From Hofstenia miamia (lineage: Eukaryota; Xenacoelomorpha; Acoela): a stretch of 64,000 bases of DNA. The position numbers and the translations under genes were made by a program. Under the pieces are notes generated by a model. The model saw only the letters and a list, made by a program, of their open reading frames with translations, was not told the DNA's origin and did not search any database. Positions 34,605 through 46,440 of this stretch are shown here, in pieces. The DNA lies in assembly GCA_004352715.1 (NCBI GenBank), contig SCFE01000077.1, forward strand, positions 1,303,370 through 1,367,369, in the 5' to 3' direction. Each line of letters opens with the position of its first letter. Within the stretch, counting starts at the first letter, position 1.

Positions 34605-35727
34605 TATTATTATTATTATCATTATTATTATTATTATTACTATTATTATTATTATTATTACTATTATTATTATTCTTGCATCTCACAGCTTCCCAGTTCC
34701 CAGGGAGTCTGTGCTACTGCTCCTCCCCATATAGGTACTCCCAACTCCTCCAAGTATCTCTTATGCTTCTTACTCACTGCTCCTAGTGCTCCTACTACTA
34801 CCGGGACTACTTCAATCTTCTTTAACTTCCACAGCCTTTCTATTTCCTCTCCCAACTACAAACAGTAGTGGTGCTAAGCTATCTCCCTGGATTATGCCTC
34901 GTCTAAACCTCAGCCTGTGCCCGTCTATCTCAGTGGCCACTTTCCCATCTCTCTTACTAGAAACTCAACCCATTTCCGTGAAACTCCATTGGCCTATGTG
35001 ATATGCTGTCATATGCCTTCCTGTAGTCTATCCATGCCATTGCTAAGTTTGTCTTCCTACAATTCTCCACTACTGCCTGGTCTATTAACAACTAATCTTT
35101 GCACCCTCTCGTCTTTGTCCTGCATCCCTTTTGTTCCTTTGGTATCAACCTATTTTGTTCTAAGTAACATGCCAGCCTACTTGACATCACTGAAGTTAGC
35201 AATTTCCAGGTTGTTGGCAGACATGTTAGTGGCCTGAAGATGCTTGCCTCACTAACTTTCTTTGGGTCCTTCTGTATCAGAAATGTCCTTCCCAGTACCA
35301 TCCTCTCTGGGCACCCACTCACCACACACTCCTCCAATGCTACTACTAGTCTCTCATGAACACTCTCATGATCCCATTCCTGCCTTCCTCCATTCTTCCA
35401 ACATTCTCTTCCTGTAACCCCTCTCATCTGGCCTGCTTCTTCTGTAACACTCCAGTGCTTTTCTGTTCTGCTCATCTGTCCATTTATGCCGTCGCCCGTT
35501 GGTCTGTGTGGATCCTATACTACCACTTCTCGAGTCCCACACTCTCTATTGTGGAGTCCGCCTGACCGGAGATTCTTCGCACCCTCTGACCATTTAATGC
35601 CTGCCGGGGACTGAGGGCCTTTTCTTTCGTGGTCACTTTTATATTAGGAAAGGGTCGGGGCAGGGCTCGAACACAGGTATTCACAGTCCCAGTTTCGCGT
35701 TTTACCCATTGGCCACTAGGGCCCATT
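34605..35727 (-). mobile_element. Retrotransposon copy 2, internally deleted, with tRNA-like head and (TAA)n tail
   Basis: Read on the minus strand it starts with a tRNA-like head (35727-35660). A Myb-like N-terminal motif follows (KWTDEQNRKALECYRRS), then the start of the reverse transcriptase (GRTFLIQKDPKK, RPLTCLPTTWKLL, EQKGCR, then an in-frame TAG) up to RGIIQGDSLAPLLFVV near 34860. There the sequence jumps directly to the end of the endonuclease region (EEIERLWKLKKIEV, GALGAVSKKHKRYLEELG) and the 3' end with an (ATT)n tail at about 34605-34675. The YxDD catalytic box and most of the nuclease are deleted. Both ends appear preserved, so this looks like a non-autonomous derivative. Confidence 0.75.
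35660..35727 (-). promoter_or_regulatory. tRNA-like Pol III promoter head (box A, box B) at the 5' end of copy 2
   Basis: The minus strand reads GGGCCCTAGTGGCCAATGGG from 35727, close to a box A as found in tRNA-Arg-like SINE heads, and tgttcgagccctg about 45 bases later fits box B (GGTTCGANNCC). The cloverleaf pairs poorly, so it is tRNA-derived rather than a tRNA gene. It directly abuts the (ATT)n tail of copy 3. Confidence 0.55.
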
Positions 35728-35950
35728 ATTATTATTATTATTATTATTATCCTTGCATCTCACAGCTTCATGCTGGTATCCCTCTCAGCTCAGGGAACTC
35801 ACCAGTTCCCAGGGAGTCTGAGAGCTTTCCTCAGGACTCTAGCTGTTCCTAACAATGCTGCCTTCTGTGCTACTGCTCCTCCCCACTTTCGCACTCCCAA
35901 CTTCTCCAGGTATTTCTTATGCTTCTTACTAACTGCTCCTAGTGTTCATC
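35728..35950 (-). mobile_element. Retrotransposon copy 3, 3' end only, with (TAA)n tail
   Basis: The sequence after the (ATT)n tract at 35728-35751 (ccttgcatctcacagcttca and on) matches the 3' ends of copies 1 and 2 at about 95 percent by eye, then stops near 35945 where unrelated DNA begins. It is a severely 5'-truncated insertion in the same orientation as its neighbours. Confidence 0.8.
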
Positions 35951-36288
35951 TTGAGCTACAGTGCTTTGCTTTGGATTCTGACCCTGATAACATTATGCTA
36001 CTTTTGATCTAAACAGGTTGTTAGTAATACCTTACCTTGCTAAGAATGCAAAGCTGGATTGATTGGAACAGTACAATTGGTTAACAGATCAGTTAATGGG
36101 AATTGTTATAGCTTTACCAAAATATGTCTACCAATCACCTTGTAAAGATTCTACATCAGTTGCGAAAAGCTAGCTAGCATTGCTTTGCTTTACTAACTTA
36201 AATATATAATTGCAACAGCATTACATATGGAAGAATGATTTTACTTATGCAAAGTTTGATTTTATAGGTACTATATATATATATATAT
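35951..36288. other. Non-coding flank ending in a (TA)n tract
   Basis: No gene recognised. The segment ends in (TA)n at 36272-36288, at the edge of a 1000-N gap. Confidence 0.6.
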
Positions 36289-37288
36289 NNNNNNNNNNNN
36301 NNNNNNNNNNNNNNNNNNNNNNNNNNNNNNNNNNNNNNNNNNNNNNNNNNNNNNNNNNNNNNNNNNNNNNNNNNNNNNNNNNNNNNNNNNNNNNNNNNNN
36401 NNNNNNNNNNNNNNNNNNNNNNNNNNNNNNNNNNNNNNNNNNNNNNNNNNNNNNNNNNNNNNNNNNNNNNNNNNNNNNNNNNNNNNNNNNNNNNNNNNNN
36501 NNNNNNNNNNNNNNNNNNNNNNNNNNNNNNNNNNNNNNNNNNNNNNNNNNNNNNNNNNNNNNNNNNNNNNNNNNNNNNNNNNNNNNNNNNNNNNNNNNNN
36601 NNNNNNNNNNNNNNNNNNNNNNNNNNNNNNNNNNNNNNNNNNNNNNNNNNNNNNNNNNNNNNNNNNNNNNNNNNNNNNNNNNNNNNNNNNNNNNNNNNNN
36701 NNNNNNNNNNNNNNNNNNNNNNNNNNNNNNNNNNNNNNNNNNNNNNNNNNNNNNNNNNNNNNNNNNNNNNNNNNNNNNNNNNNNNNNNNNNNNNNNNNNN
36801 NNNNNNNNNNNNNNNNNNNNNNNNNNNNNNNNNNNNNNNNNNNNNNNNNNNNNNNNNNNNNNNNNNNNNNNNNNNNNNNNNNNNNNNNNNNNNNNNNNNN
36901 NNNNNNNNNNNNNNNNNNNNNNNNNNNNNNNNNNNNNNNNNNNNNNNNNNNNNNNNNNNNNNNNNNNNNNNNNNNNNNNNNNNNNNNNNNNNNNNNNNNN
37001 NNNNNNNNNNNNNNNNNNNNNNNNNNNNNNNNNNNNNNNNNNNNNNNNNNNNNNNNNNNNNNNNNNNNNNNNNNNNNNNNNNNNNNNNNNNNNNNNNNNN
37101 NNNNNNNNNNNNNNNNNNNNNNNNNNNNNNNNNNNNNNNNNNNNNNNNNNNNNNNNNNNNNNNNNNNNNNNNNNNNNNNNNNNNNNNNNNNNNNNNNNNN
37201 NNNNNNNNNNNNNNNNNNNNNNNNNNNNNNNNNNNNNNNNNNNNNNNNNNNNNNNNNNNNNNNNNNNNNNNNNNNNNNNNNNNNNNNN
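36289..37288. other. Assembly gap of exactly 1000 N
   Basis: The round length marks a join of unknown size. It follows a (TA)n tract and precedes the isolated DNALI1 contig. Confidence 0.99.
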
Positions 37289-38950
37289 CATAATATGAAG
37301 TCATATTGACTCGACTTGTATAATTGATACACCCACATTAGAATCAAATTTTACTAAATATAAAAATATATTATGCATATCTGCTACAACTATGCATGCA
37401 GGTTGATTATAGGCAAAATAGATTCTACAGATTCCCTTTTGATGTTCAGAAGAACCAGACTTGTCAACGAGCCCAGCCCAGCCGAGCTTTAGGACTGCAT
37501 TGCATATACAACCAGCCCAAAACGAGACTTTTTTGAGATAAGCAAATTTTAAAACGTTTATTAAATATTACGAAGAGCTATGCAATAAATTATGAGAGCA
37601 AAAATTTTAAAAAAATATCGAGCTAAAGAAGCCTTATTGAATGGCTCTGTGTGGCGAGATGAGCCGAAAATACTCAAAAGTAAACGAGGTGAGTTAAAAA
37701 TTTTTGGCTCGTTGACAAGTCTGAGAAGAACTGATGTTTCTTACGTAGGCATCAAAAAGTCTCATAGTTCCTATGTGAACATGAACACCGCTTCTTTTGT
37801 TCGAATTTGAAAAACGGAGTTTTTGTAGTTCTAGCAATACAGAGCTACTATCGAGATGGTTTCCTTCATTACCATTTATTGTCCATGTACTATCCAGATT
37901 AAAGGTTTCAGCAAAAAATATCAATTTCCTGTTTTTTTATACTTAATGAAATTTTTAATTCCCATATTCCATGTGATGACATGTTTAGATAAAAAGTCAA
38001 TTAGTCAAAGACATTACATATTATGTTGAGATCAATGCATATTCATGGTTCTTTCCTTATTTCGAAGATGAACACTGACCACTGGTGAGCTTAATTAGGA
38101 ATACTTAAAATTCCCTTCACATTACTAACTAGCATTTTGTGATGGTTATGCACTTTTCTGAAGTCAAAGTGATTAATCTACATATAACTACCTTTGAATT
38201 CTAGCAGTTATGTAAATATTACCGACGTACATCAATATTTGCCTTCCTACATATGGAAATATCAAAACTTAAACTTCAATGTTCTTGCAATTTCTTCCAA
38301 ATTCAAATCTCATTCTCTTGTTTTGCTTTTTAAAATAGAACATTTCAACAACTTGGTGGAAACTTGCATTAAAAATGAAATAGCTTGATATTTTAAGTTT
38401 GAATCACTTTCATTAAAGAACCATGAATTTAATGTTTTTGTAAGGTTAGGGATACTTTAAAGTATGCTAGAAATAGTCACATTAATTATGCTTAAGATGC
38501 CAAAATCTAAAAACCAAAAATATTGCCACTCACCAATTACAATCTGTCGAATGAGCTCATCCAATAGCTCTCCATAAATTTCACGGCGAATGTAACAGAT
38601 CCCAATGCTTTTTGCTTGCCGCAGTCTCAGCTGTTCGCTAAATCGGTTTGTCAGCCTTGCAACATCCTCTCTCGTACTTTTGTTTTTTGATATTGTCTGA
38701 ATCCAAAGCTCGCCGTCTTTTGTCCATTGTCTTGGTGGAGCAATCTTGTTTAAAATATAGCTTATTTGCGTACTTGTGTTATCGTCATTTATATCTGTTT
38801 TGTTCAAAAACTTGTGCATCAGCGTTACATTTTCATTGTTGATTTTCTTGAGGAGAATACCAGTTGGACCAACTTTTGTCTCAACTTTGCTTAAACGATA
38901 AGGTTCTTCATATAGCACCAAGCACTTAGCACTAGCCATTTTAATTTCCC
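37289..38950 (-). pseudogene. DNALI1: Second, partial DNALI1 copy (exon 1 and most of intron 1), probably an allelic contig
   Basis: Exon 1 lies at 38939-38534 (minus) and encodes the same 135 residues as 19050-19455. The intron follows to 37289, with scattered differences from the other copy. It lacks the 263-bp mariner fragment, and its hAT MITE (37456-37723) has one internal unit instead of two. The sequence ends about 26 bp before exon 2 would start. The whole block lies between two gaps of exactly 1000 N. A real inverted partial duplication is possible, but a misplaced haplotype contig explains it better. It is listed as pseudogene only because exons 2 and 3 are absent; nothing in exon 1 is broken. 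Confidence 0.85.
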
Positions 38951-39950
38951 NNNNNNNNNNNNNNNNNNNNNNNNNNNNNNNNNNNNNNNNNNNNNNNNNN
39001 NNNNNNNNNNNNNNNNNNNNNNNNNNNNNNNNNNNNNNNNNNNNNNNNNNNNNNNNNNNNNNNNNNNNNNNNNNNNNNNNNNNNNNNNNNNNNNNNNNNN
39101 NNNNNNNNNNNNNNNNNNNNNNNNNNNNNNNNNNNNNNNNNNNNNNNNNNNNNNNNNNNNNNNNNNNNNNNNNNNNNNNNNNNNNNNNNNNNNNNNNNNN
39201 NNNNNNNNNNNNNNNNNNNNNNNNNNNNNNNNNNNNNNNNNNNNNNNNNNNNNNNNNNNNNNNNNNNNNNNNNNNNNNNNNNNNNNNNNNNNNNNNNNNN
39301 NNNNNNNNNNNNNNNNNNNNNNNNNNNNNNNNNNNNNNNNNNNNNNNNNNNNNNNNNNNNNNNNNNNNNNNNNNNNNNNNNNNNNNNNNNNNNNNNNNNN
39401 NNNNNNNNNNNNNNNNNNNNNNNNNNNNNNNNNNNNNNNNNNNNNNNNNNNNNNNNNNNNNNNNNNNNNNNNNNNNNNNNNNNNNNNNNNNNNNNNNNNN
39501 NNNNNNNNNNNNNNNNNNNNNNNNNNNNNNNNNNNNNNNNNNNNNNNNNNNNNNNNNNNNNNNNNNNNNNNNNNNNNNNNNNNNNNNNNNNNNNNNNNNN
39601 NNNNNNNNNNNNNNNNNNNNNNNNNNNNNNNNNNNNNNNNNNNNNNNNNNNNNNNNNNNNNNNNNNNNNNNNNNNNNNNNNNNNNNNNNNNNNNNNNNNN
39701 NNNNNNNNNNNNNNNNNNNNNNNNNNNNNNNNNNNNNNNNNNNNNNNNNNNNNNNNNNNNNNNNNNNNNNNNNNNNNNNNNNNNNNNNNNNNNNNNNNNN
39801 NNNNNNNNNNNNNNNNNNNNNNNNNNNNNNNNNNNNNNNNNNNNNNNNNNNNNNNNNNNNNNNNNNNNNNNNNNNNNNNNNNNNNNNNNNNNNNNNNNNN
39901 NNNNNNNNNNNNNNNNNNNNNNNNNNNNNNNNNNNNNNNNNNNNNNNNNN
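38951..39950. other. Assembly gap of exactly 1000 N
   Basis: Unknown-size join. The right flank starts almost at once with (TA)n at 39958-39987. Confidence 0.99.
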
Positions 39951-39955
39951 TTTCT

Positions 39956-39990
<35 letters not shown>

Positions 39991-41387
39991 TAGATTTCAA
40001 AGCATTTAAAAACATTCTCAACCTGTGTCAGCTTGTCAAAATTATTAGTGCCTTTTTAAAAATCTGTTGTTTTTCAATGATTTCCTTATACACATTGGTA
40101 TTATCATTTTGTACATAACAAATTGTACTAATTTTGGCATAAGCAATTGAAGTAAGCAAACTGCTATTTTTATGTATGTATCTTCATAACTTGGATTAGG
40201 TTTATAAGGTTTGAGTTCTTTCTCCATGCATTTAAAGAGCACTAAATGTAATTGTATTTTAGACTAAAAATTATAATATCTTAATCAATATATAGATATC
40301 CTGGATTAAAAAATGAATGCTCCCATTTGTTAATATGTATCAATTCATTTAGCTCTACAGAAATCTGTGCACAGTTGGTAAATACAATCAATGCTGTATC
40401 AAATGTTGTACAGTGTACACTGAATCAATTTAAACTGGTAAGTGCATTTCAGATGTACGTCCAAGGTGTTTGTTAGAGGCGCTGTAGATTCATCAAGATT
40501 CAATCATGCAGTACCTCAACAGCAATCAAACATCATTAAAACACCATGGCGTAGGTTGCCTTAGTAGTCATTGTTGCTAAGATGACAAGCATATCAGCAT
40601 TCTGAATGAAAAACCCAACATGTTTTAAAAAACAATAAATTTTCAAATTCAGATTCTGAAAACTGGCAAAAATGTATTCACAATATTATTGATTTATAGA
40701 ATATTTCAAAATTTTTGATTTTTTCTAACAAATTTTTAAGAATTTCTGAAATTGTGAAAATTATTTCGCATTAATTGTACAGATTTTGTTGTCCAAAAGA
40801 AGAACCCATTTCATATAAAAACCTAGTAATATTGGAAATTCCTCATCTTCTTTATTTTAATTTTTTGTTTTACATGGTAAAAGTTTCGTTCCTAAACCTA
40901 TAAAAATGTAACTTCATTCCTACATAGACCGTTTATAATCAGCTAAGATGATTCAGTTCTCAAATTACTGATTTTCTAAGAATCACCAGTTTCAAAATTA
41001 TTGATATGATGCCCCCATTTCTAGATCTCCTTTTCTATTCTCGAGTAATTTGACATTGTAATTACTAAATGTTACAGAAAAAATTAATGCTAAAGATTGA
41101 GCAATCACCAATACAAATTATAAGTAACTCAGTAAAATTAATAATTGTTAATGTTTTATTCTCTCCCAGATTTTTCAAAGTCATTGAGTGCTGAGGAAAC
41201 TGTTCGATTACAGATCTTGATACCGGTCCCACGCGATTGATGGCGGTACTGGGAATAAAATGATAGCAGCCTTAAATTGAAGCAATTAGATATACAATGT
41301 ATATATATATACATTTTGCCTGAATACGCAACGCGTGTACCTTGCAAAATCCATGAAATAATAATGTATATAGTTTTTTTAATAATT
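39951..41387. other. Intergenic AT-rich DNA with a dispersed repeat
   Basis: No gene recognised. It contains (TA)n at 39958-39987 and repeat copy B at about 40110-40345. On the minus strand near 41258 a tttattcccag acceptor-like site precedes a short frame ending at a TAA within AATAAA; this is too little to call an exon. Confidence 0.5.
40110..40345 (+). repeat. Dispersed repeat copy B (partner at 25485-25745)
   Basis: Same order of blocks as copy A, with small indels. No ends or coding potential recognised. Confidence 0.6.
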
Positions 41388-41639
41388 TTTTCAGCTTCCA
41401 GCATACATGACTAATCCTAGAAATGCGTCGACCAGTCGGTCGTGTCGGGTCAAAAATTAGCTAGTACTTAAACTTCTTGAGGGCTAGGCCAGTAAGTACA
41501 TTAATTGAATCAAGTTTTATCTCAGAATATGTTTTCCGGTAAAATCCTGTAACGAGTTAAATTTACCGGATACCGCATATCCGGATCCGGTTGGGAAATT
41601 GCCGATTTTACCAGATACCGGATTCCAGCACATCCCTAT
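41388..41639 (-). repeat. Inverted-pair element, short copy
   Basis: Reverse complement related to 43519-44213. Shared blocks are GCATACATG, CCTAGAAA(T/C)GCGTCGACCAG, a GGTCGTGTCGGGTCAA-like block, the CCGGATCCGGTT stretch and the terminal GCACATCCCTA. The ending TAGGGATGTGC resembles hAT-type termini, but no target duplication was confirmed. Confidence 0.6.
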
Positions 41640-43518
41640 AGTCAATCACATTTATCAAACTGAAATCAAGTTTTCATTGATCCTTGATACAATTAAATTC
41701 ATTTGATTGAAATTTTAGATTAATAACCATTTAAAATTTCTTTATTAGCTACCTCCTAAAACAAATTTTTGTTATATCAAATACCTTTTTACTTAATAAA
41801 AAAGGAAAATAAACATTTGTTATAACCATAACAATTTCCCTTAAAAAATTACCAAAAACACAAATTACTTCTTGGAATTCCCTCTGAATACCTGACAGAC
41901 ATTTCAATACTAATTTTTGGGTACACTAAAATTTGAATGTGTTTCTGTCGTCAGAAAAATGCTGATGTATAACTCCGAGTTTTTCATTAGCATGTGTGGT
42001 TGTCTCGGTTTGTTCAAACATCACACAATCTGAATCAAGTAATTCATTAAAGCTTATAATGATAAATGATATTATTATTATTTTTGGAAACAATATATGA
42101 AGTGTTCAGTCGTTATCAAGTGAGTGAACCCAAACGACAGTCTTTAACATATTGAAAAAATATACCCTAAAAATGCATTTCGCTACTTAATTTTTAAATT
42201 TTTTTAATTTTTTGCTAACAATTTTTTGAATTAACAAATGAAAATTTATTCTAAAAACCAGATGCGAGAATTCCACTATGCCCCCACTTGCAAACATCAC
42301 TGAGAGTGTTCATGGCTTTTACAGCTCACACAATCCCATCACTTGCGTAAGTGTGAAGAAAAGCCTTTTCTTAGTAAGGATCCCCAGAACTCAATTTTCT
42401 AAATTTTTTTCTTCGTATTTCGAAATATTTAGAATTTCTTTGACAATATCTTCCTACAGGTACTCCAGATTTTTCAAAGGGAATTCTGTAGAAAAATGGA
42501 AGTTGAACTTTTGAAAATTTTTGAAGTTTCCACTTATGGTCTTTCTCTGTTAACAAATATGATAATAAATTATTATAGGGTCATCTCTGCTTAAACTGCA
42601 TGTAAGTGAATGCTTAAATATAAAACGAATAATAATTTAATAATGTGTAAATATAATCCAAAAAATTAATATATCAACAGGTTTAGTTTTATACGAGATA
42701 CATAAATCAATTAAAGCCCTTCTAGATTTTTTCCAACAGCAGTGACTTCAGTTTTACATAAAGATTCTGTTTGTAGCAATCTTAGAAATATTCAAGGTTT
42801 TGAAATGTATTTTCTACATTGGCATCCTTAACTATAGTCTTGTTATAGTATAAAGTATTAACTAAAGCTGCTTATTTAATGTAAACAGGATGGAGTAACT
42901 AGGTTTGTGCAAAGTCAAATTTTATTTTATTTTTTTGAATTATTTACATAAAAATGTTAAAATTTACAATAATTATAATAATAAAAAATTACTCAATTGT
43001 GTAATCATTTGCTTTACAATAAACTAAAAATATAAAAAAAGTTAAAAATAGATTAAAATTTATCGACATCACAAAAAATATGAAATCTTGCTGATCCGGC
43101 TATTGAGTTTTGAATAATTCACTGTAATTTATGCACATTGAGGAAATCTCGATTGGGAAAAGTCTTGAATATAATTTTAGAATGGTTTTTAGGGATGAAA
43201 GAGCGGAAATCATTTTGGAAGTCATTATTTGTGGTGCTTCTGAGAATATTAAAGTAGTATTGAATCTATTTGATTCAGTTGAAAGAGTATTGACTATTAA
43301 TTTGTTTTCATTGCCCCAGAGTCGGATCTAGAAATTTCTGATGGGCGTACAGAGGCTCTTAAACTTGAATTTTTCATAATATTCTCATTCTAGATTTGAT
43401 TAAGTTTTGAATTCTCATACATTTCTCTACATGTTATGATTAAAATTTGAATGTTTTTGCTGATGTTCTAGTTCGGAGTTTCTACGATTGTGTTTTAATT
43501 TATATTTATATATAGATA
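41640..43518. other. Non-coding DNA between the two inverted copies
   Basis: AT-rich, no exon recognised. GGGTCATCTCTG near 42578-42589 matches the terminal sequence of the MITE at 44231-44664, so a piece of that family may be present. Confidence 0.5.
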
Positions 43519-44213
43519 CTAGGGATGTGCTGAAACCGCAATTACACAACCGGATCCGATATCCGGTATCCTGTAAAATTTAACTTGTTTACCAGATTTT
43601 ACCAGATATTATATTCTGCGATAAAACTTGATTTATAAATGGAATTTTCAAGGAAAAAGCTATATTTTTCCATGACATGGTAGTTGTCATGCACCAAAAC
43701 AACTTTTTCTGACATATCAGGACGTACTCTATATATTATTTATTTATTTTCATCCGCATTAGGTTGATGTTAATTGAGAAATCAAGTTGTTCTTCATTAA
43801 CAGTTAGGGCAAACAAAAGTCATAAAAGTGATATTTTTTTCTATTGGTGTATTTTGCAGTTTGCTTAAATTTAGATGGTTTTCAGACATGGGGGCAGTCA
43901 AATACGAAGTTATAAGCTCATAATATGTCATATTTTTGTTTTTGAAAAATACGAAAATATTTGTGGTTCAATGCCATAAAAGTCATATTTTGGCATAGTT
44001 TCATTAAATTTAGAAAAAATCTCTAAAAATTAATGCTGGATTGTGACTGCTTTAAATCATTTGAACTAAAATATATATTTATTCAATTTCAATAAATTTA
44101 CTTCCTGGCCCAACCCCCGAGAGGTTTAATTGCTAGCCAGCTGTTGACCCGACCGACCCACTGGTCGACGCGTTTCTAGGACTGACCATGTATGCTGCCA
44201 ACTGAAAAAATAT
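43519..44213 (+). repeat. Inverted-pair element, long copy
   Basis: Begins CTAGGGATGTGCTGAAACCG and ends near CATGTATGCTGCC. It shares all landmark blocks with 41388-41639 in the opposite orientation and carries about 440 bp of extra AT-rich interior. The pair lies about 1.9 kb apart with TAGGGATGTGC ends facing each other. No coding capacity. Confidence 0.6.
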
Positions 44214-44230
44214 TAAAGGAACTATATGAC

Positions 44231-44664
44231 CAGAGATGATCCTATAGTCGTTTATTATAGAAAAATCTATCATTGGCATGATTATGTTAAACTATTATAG
44301 ACTTTAATTTTATAATCAAGATCTTTTTAAAATTTAATTTAGAAATCGCACTGCACAATTAATCGAGTTTTTAAAGTATCGGGGAGAATTCTAGATCTTC
44401 TCGACATTGACAGAAAGCCCGCTTTCAAAAAAACGCTTTCTGCAACTGCCGAGGAAGGCAGAATTCCCAAAATAAATTGAGAAACTCCAGTGAGAAATGT
44501 ACATGTATGTTAAATGAATTCTATAAATTAAAGACTATAATCGTGAATATAGCTTTCTATAATAATAAATCTATAATAGAATTATTGTTTCATTATAGAT
44601 TTGTATATAGTAATTCTATTTCTATAATAGTCTATAATAGCATTTTTATCTATGGTCATCTCTG
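44231..44664. mobile_element. MITE with CAGAGATGAYC inverted ends
   Basis: CAGAGATGATCCTATAG at 44231 is matched by the reverse complement of the right end (CAGAGATGACCATAGA, ending 44664), and the subterminal sequence on both sides is rich in TATTATAGA words. The CAGAG termini suit a hAT-type element, but the 8-bp flanks do not match clearly. Confidence 0.6.
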
Positions 44665-46440
44665 ATATTAGTTACCACTAAGTTAAACTATATAATTATA
44701 TTTTTACTATATCGATTGACTGTTATACTTCAAAATTATTTATTGCTTAACAATGTGCGTGAAACTACTATCTTAGTTAATTTCCAAGGTCACAAGAACA
44801 TGGCCAAGCCCAGCCCAGTAACTATGTTACGTAAGATTCAAATATTAAGCCCAAATGCTTCATGAAAATTTTGTATAGTTAAAAATGAGCAAAATCACAG
44901 GAAATCATAAATTTATTCGAAAATGCACTCCAAACATTTCCAAGATGTCTTACTACTGTAACAATCAATGATATAGATATAAAATACGTTTGAATGTTCT
45001 CAATGCCAAATAAAACTCTAGCTTAATGCACAGAACTTAAGTAGGTGAAAGTAATAATGAAATAGCAATTACTAATAATTAAGCAAAAAGGAAATTTTCA
45101 GAAATTGAATTGAATGGCCAGAAAAGCACCAAATCAAATGCTACAATATTTTCAATACTCTGAATAGATTGTGAGCATATCAATTTTTTTAGTGAAAACT
45201 CTTCCTGTCTCCATTTTTTAATTTGATTCAGTTAATAATCCTGAATTTTTAACAGATTTCACCAAAATCGTGACAAAAAATATTTATCACTTTCAAAATT
45301 GAGTGATATAGCAAGACAAAATTCGAGTAAAATTTTCCATTTCAAACATGGTTAACTACCTCGATTTTTATGGGAAGAGATCTTCTTACATTTCATGAGT
45401 GATTTTTTTATTCCATTCCATTATCCCATTCTGTTGTTTCAATGATCTTGTAATGTTGCCCCCATTTGATGGCAAAGTCCAATACAAACCTATTTCAATT
45501 TCTTCAGGCTTCTGCAACGTGAATCGTCACCCAATTCTTGATCCTGTTTGTTTCTGCTAGTATATGGGATGCCATTGGACATGTGCATTTAAAATTTCTT
45601 TCATAACTCACCAATTGTAAATTGTATAACTACTGGAAAATCCGTTACAATATCTTACATAGTAATGCAATTACCAAGAAAATTCTCAAATCAAATTTTT
45701 TAAATTCCTTAAAACTATTGGCTATTCAAAAATTATCAAATTTTTTATTTTATACTTTTAGTCGCTTCAAGCAAATACATCTATTTTTAATTGGTAAGCA
45801 CAGGTGGTAGGAATCATGATCAAGTGGGCACGAATTAAGTTGAAGCGGTTTTTGCCAGTGGCTGAAAACAGCTATTGGCTCTTTTTGAGATATGGCGCAT
45901 CCAATCAGAATTGAGTAGGAGAGAGCGGGGCTTGTTGGATCACCGCCACTTTTTGTGTAATCTAATAAAAATAATTAAAATTCAAGTGAGCCAACGTGGG
46001 ACCCGGTCGTGGATCTGGTCCTGCAGGAACTGGGATCAGATATGAGAACCAAAATTATTACATCGAGATCAGATACCTTTTAATAAATAAAAATAAATAG
46101 TATTTACATAACTATCAAGAACTCTTACCCTAGTACCGGTATATTATACATTAAGCATTCCAATTACTAAAAACAATGCACTTAATATTAATTTCACCAG
46201 TTGCTTTGATGTGTTAAGCTTCAGTCACATATATTAGTTGGCTACATTTCGTTGCATTGAATATTTTTGTTATTAATGAAAAAAATTCCAACTTTATATG
46301 TGATAGAAAAATTAAAGACGCTAATGACGACTGTAGAATTTACTAAACGAATAACTAAACATTACAGGATCCTCACATCTCTACAGTGTACCTCATTGAT
46401 TTAAAACGTTATATTTCATAATTTTTGTTTGATTCAACAA
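44665..46440. other. Intergenic AT-rich DNA, no gene recognised
   Basis: Short reading frames only. CCAAT-type words (ctattggctc, catccaatcag) cluster near 45870-45910 in a GC-richer patch, without an adjacent gene. Confidence 0.5.

Noticed and set aside
35660-35727. A functional tRNA-Arg gene
   Set aside because: Box A and box B are present, but the acceptor, anticodon and T stems pair poorly and the sequence is fused to retrotransposon DNA.
36210-37298. Frames over 300 codons that span runs of N
   Set aside because: Almost all of their codons are N. They reflect gaps, not genes.
41156-41270. A minus-strand terminal exon after tttattcccag
   Set aside because: The frame after the acceptor is under 30 codons with no recognised protein motif, and a longer frame in another phase is equally open.
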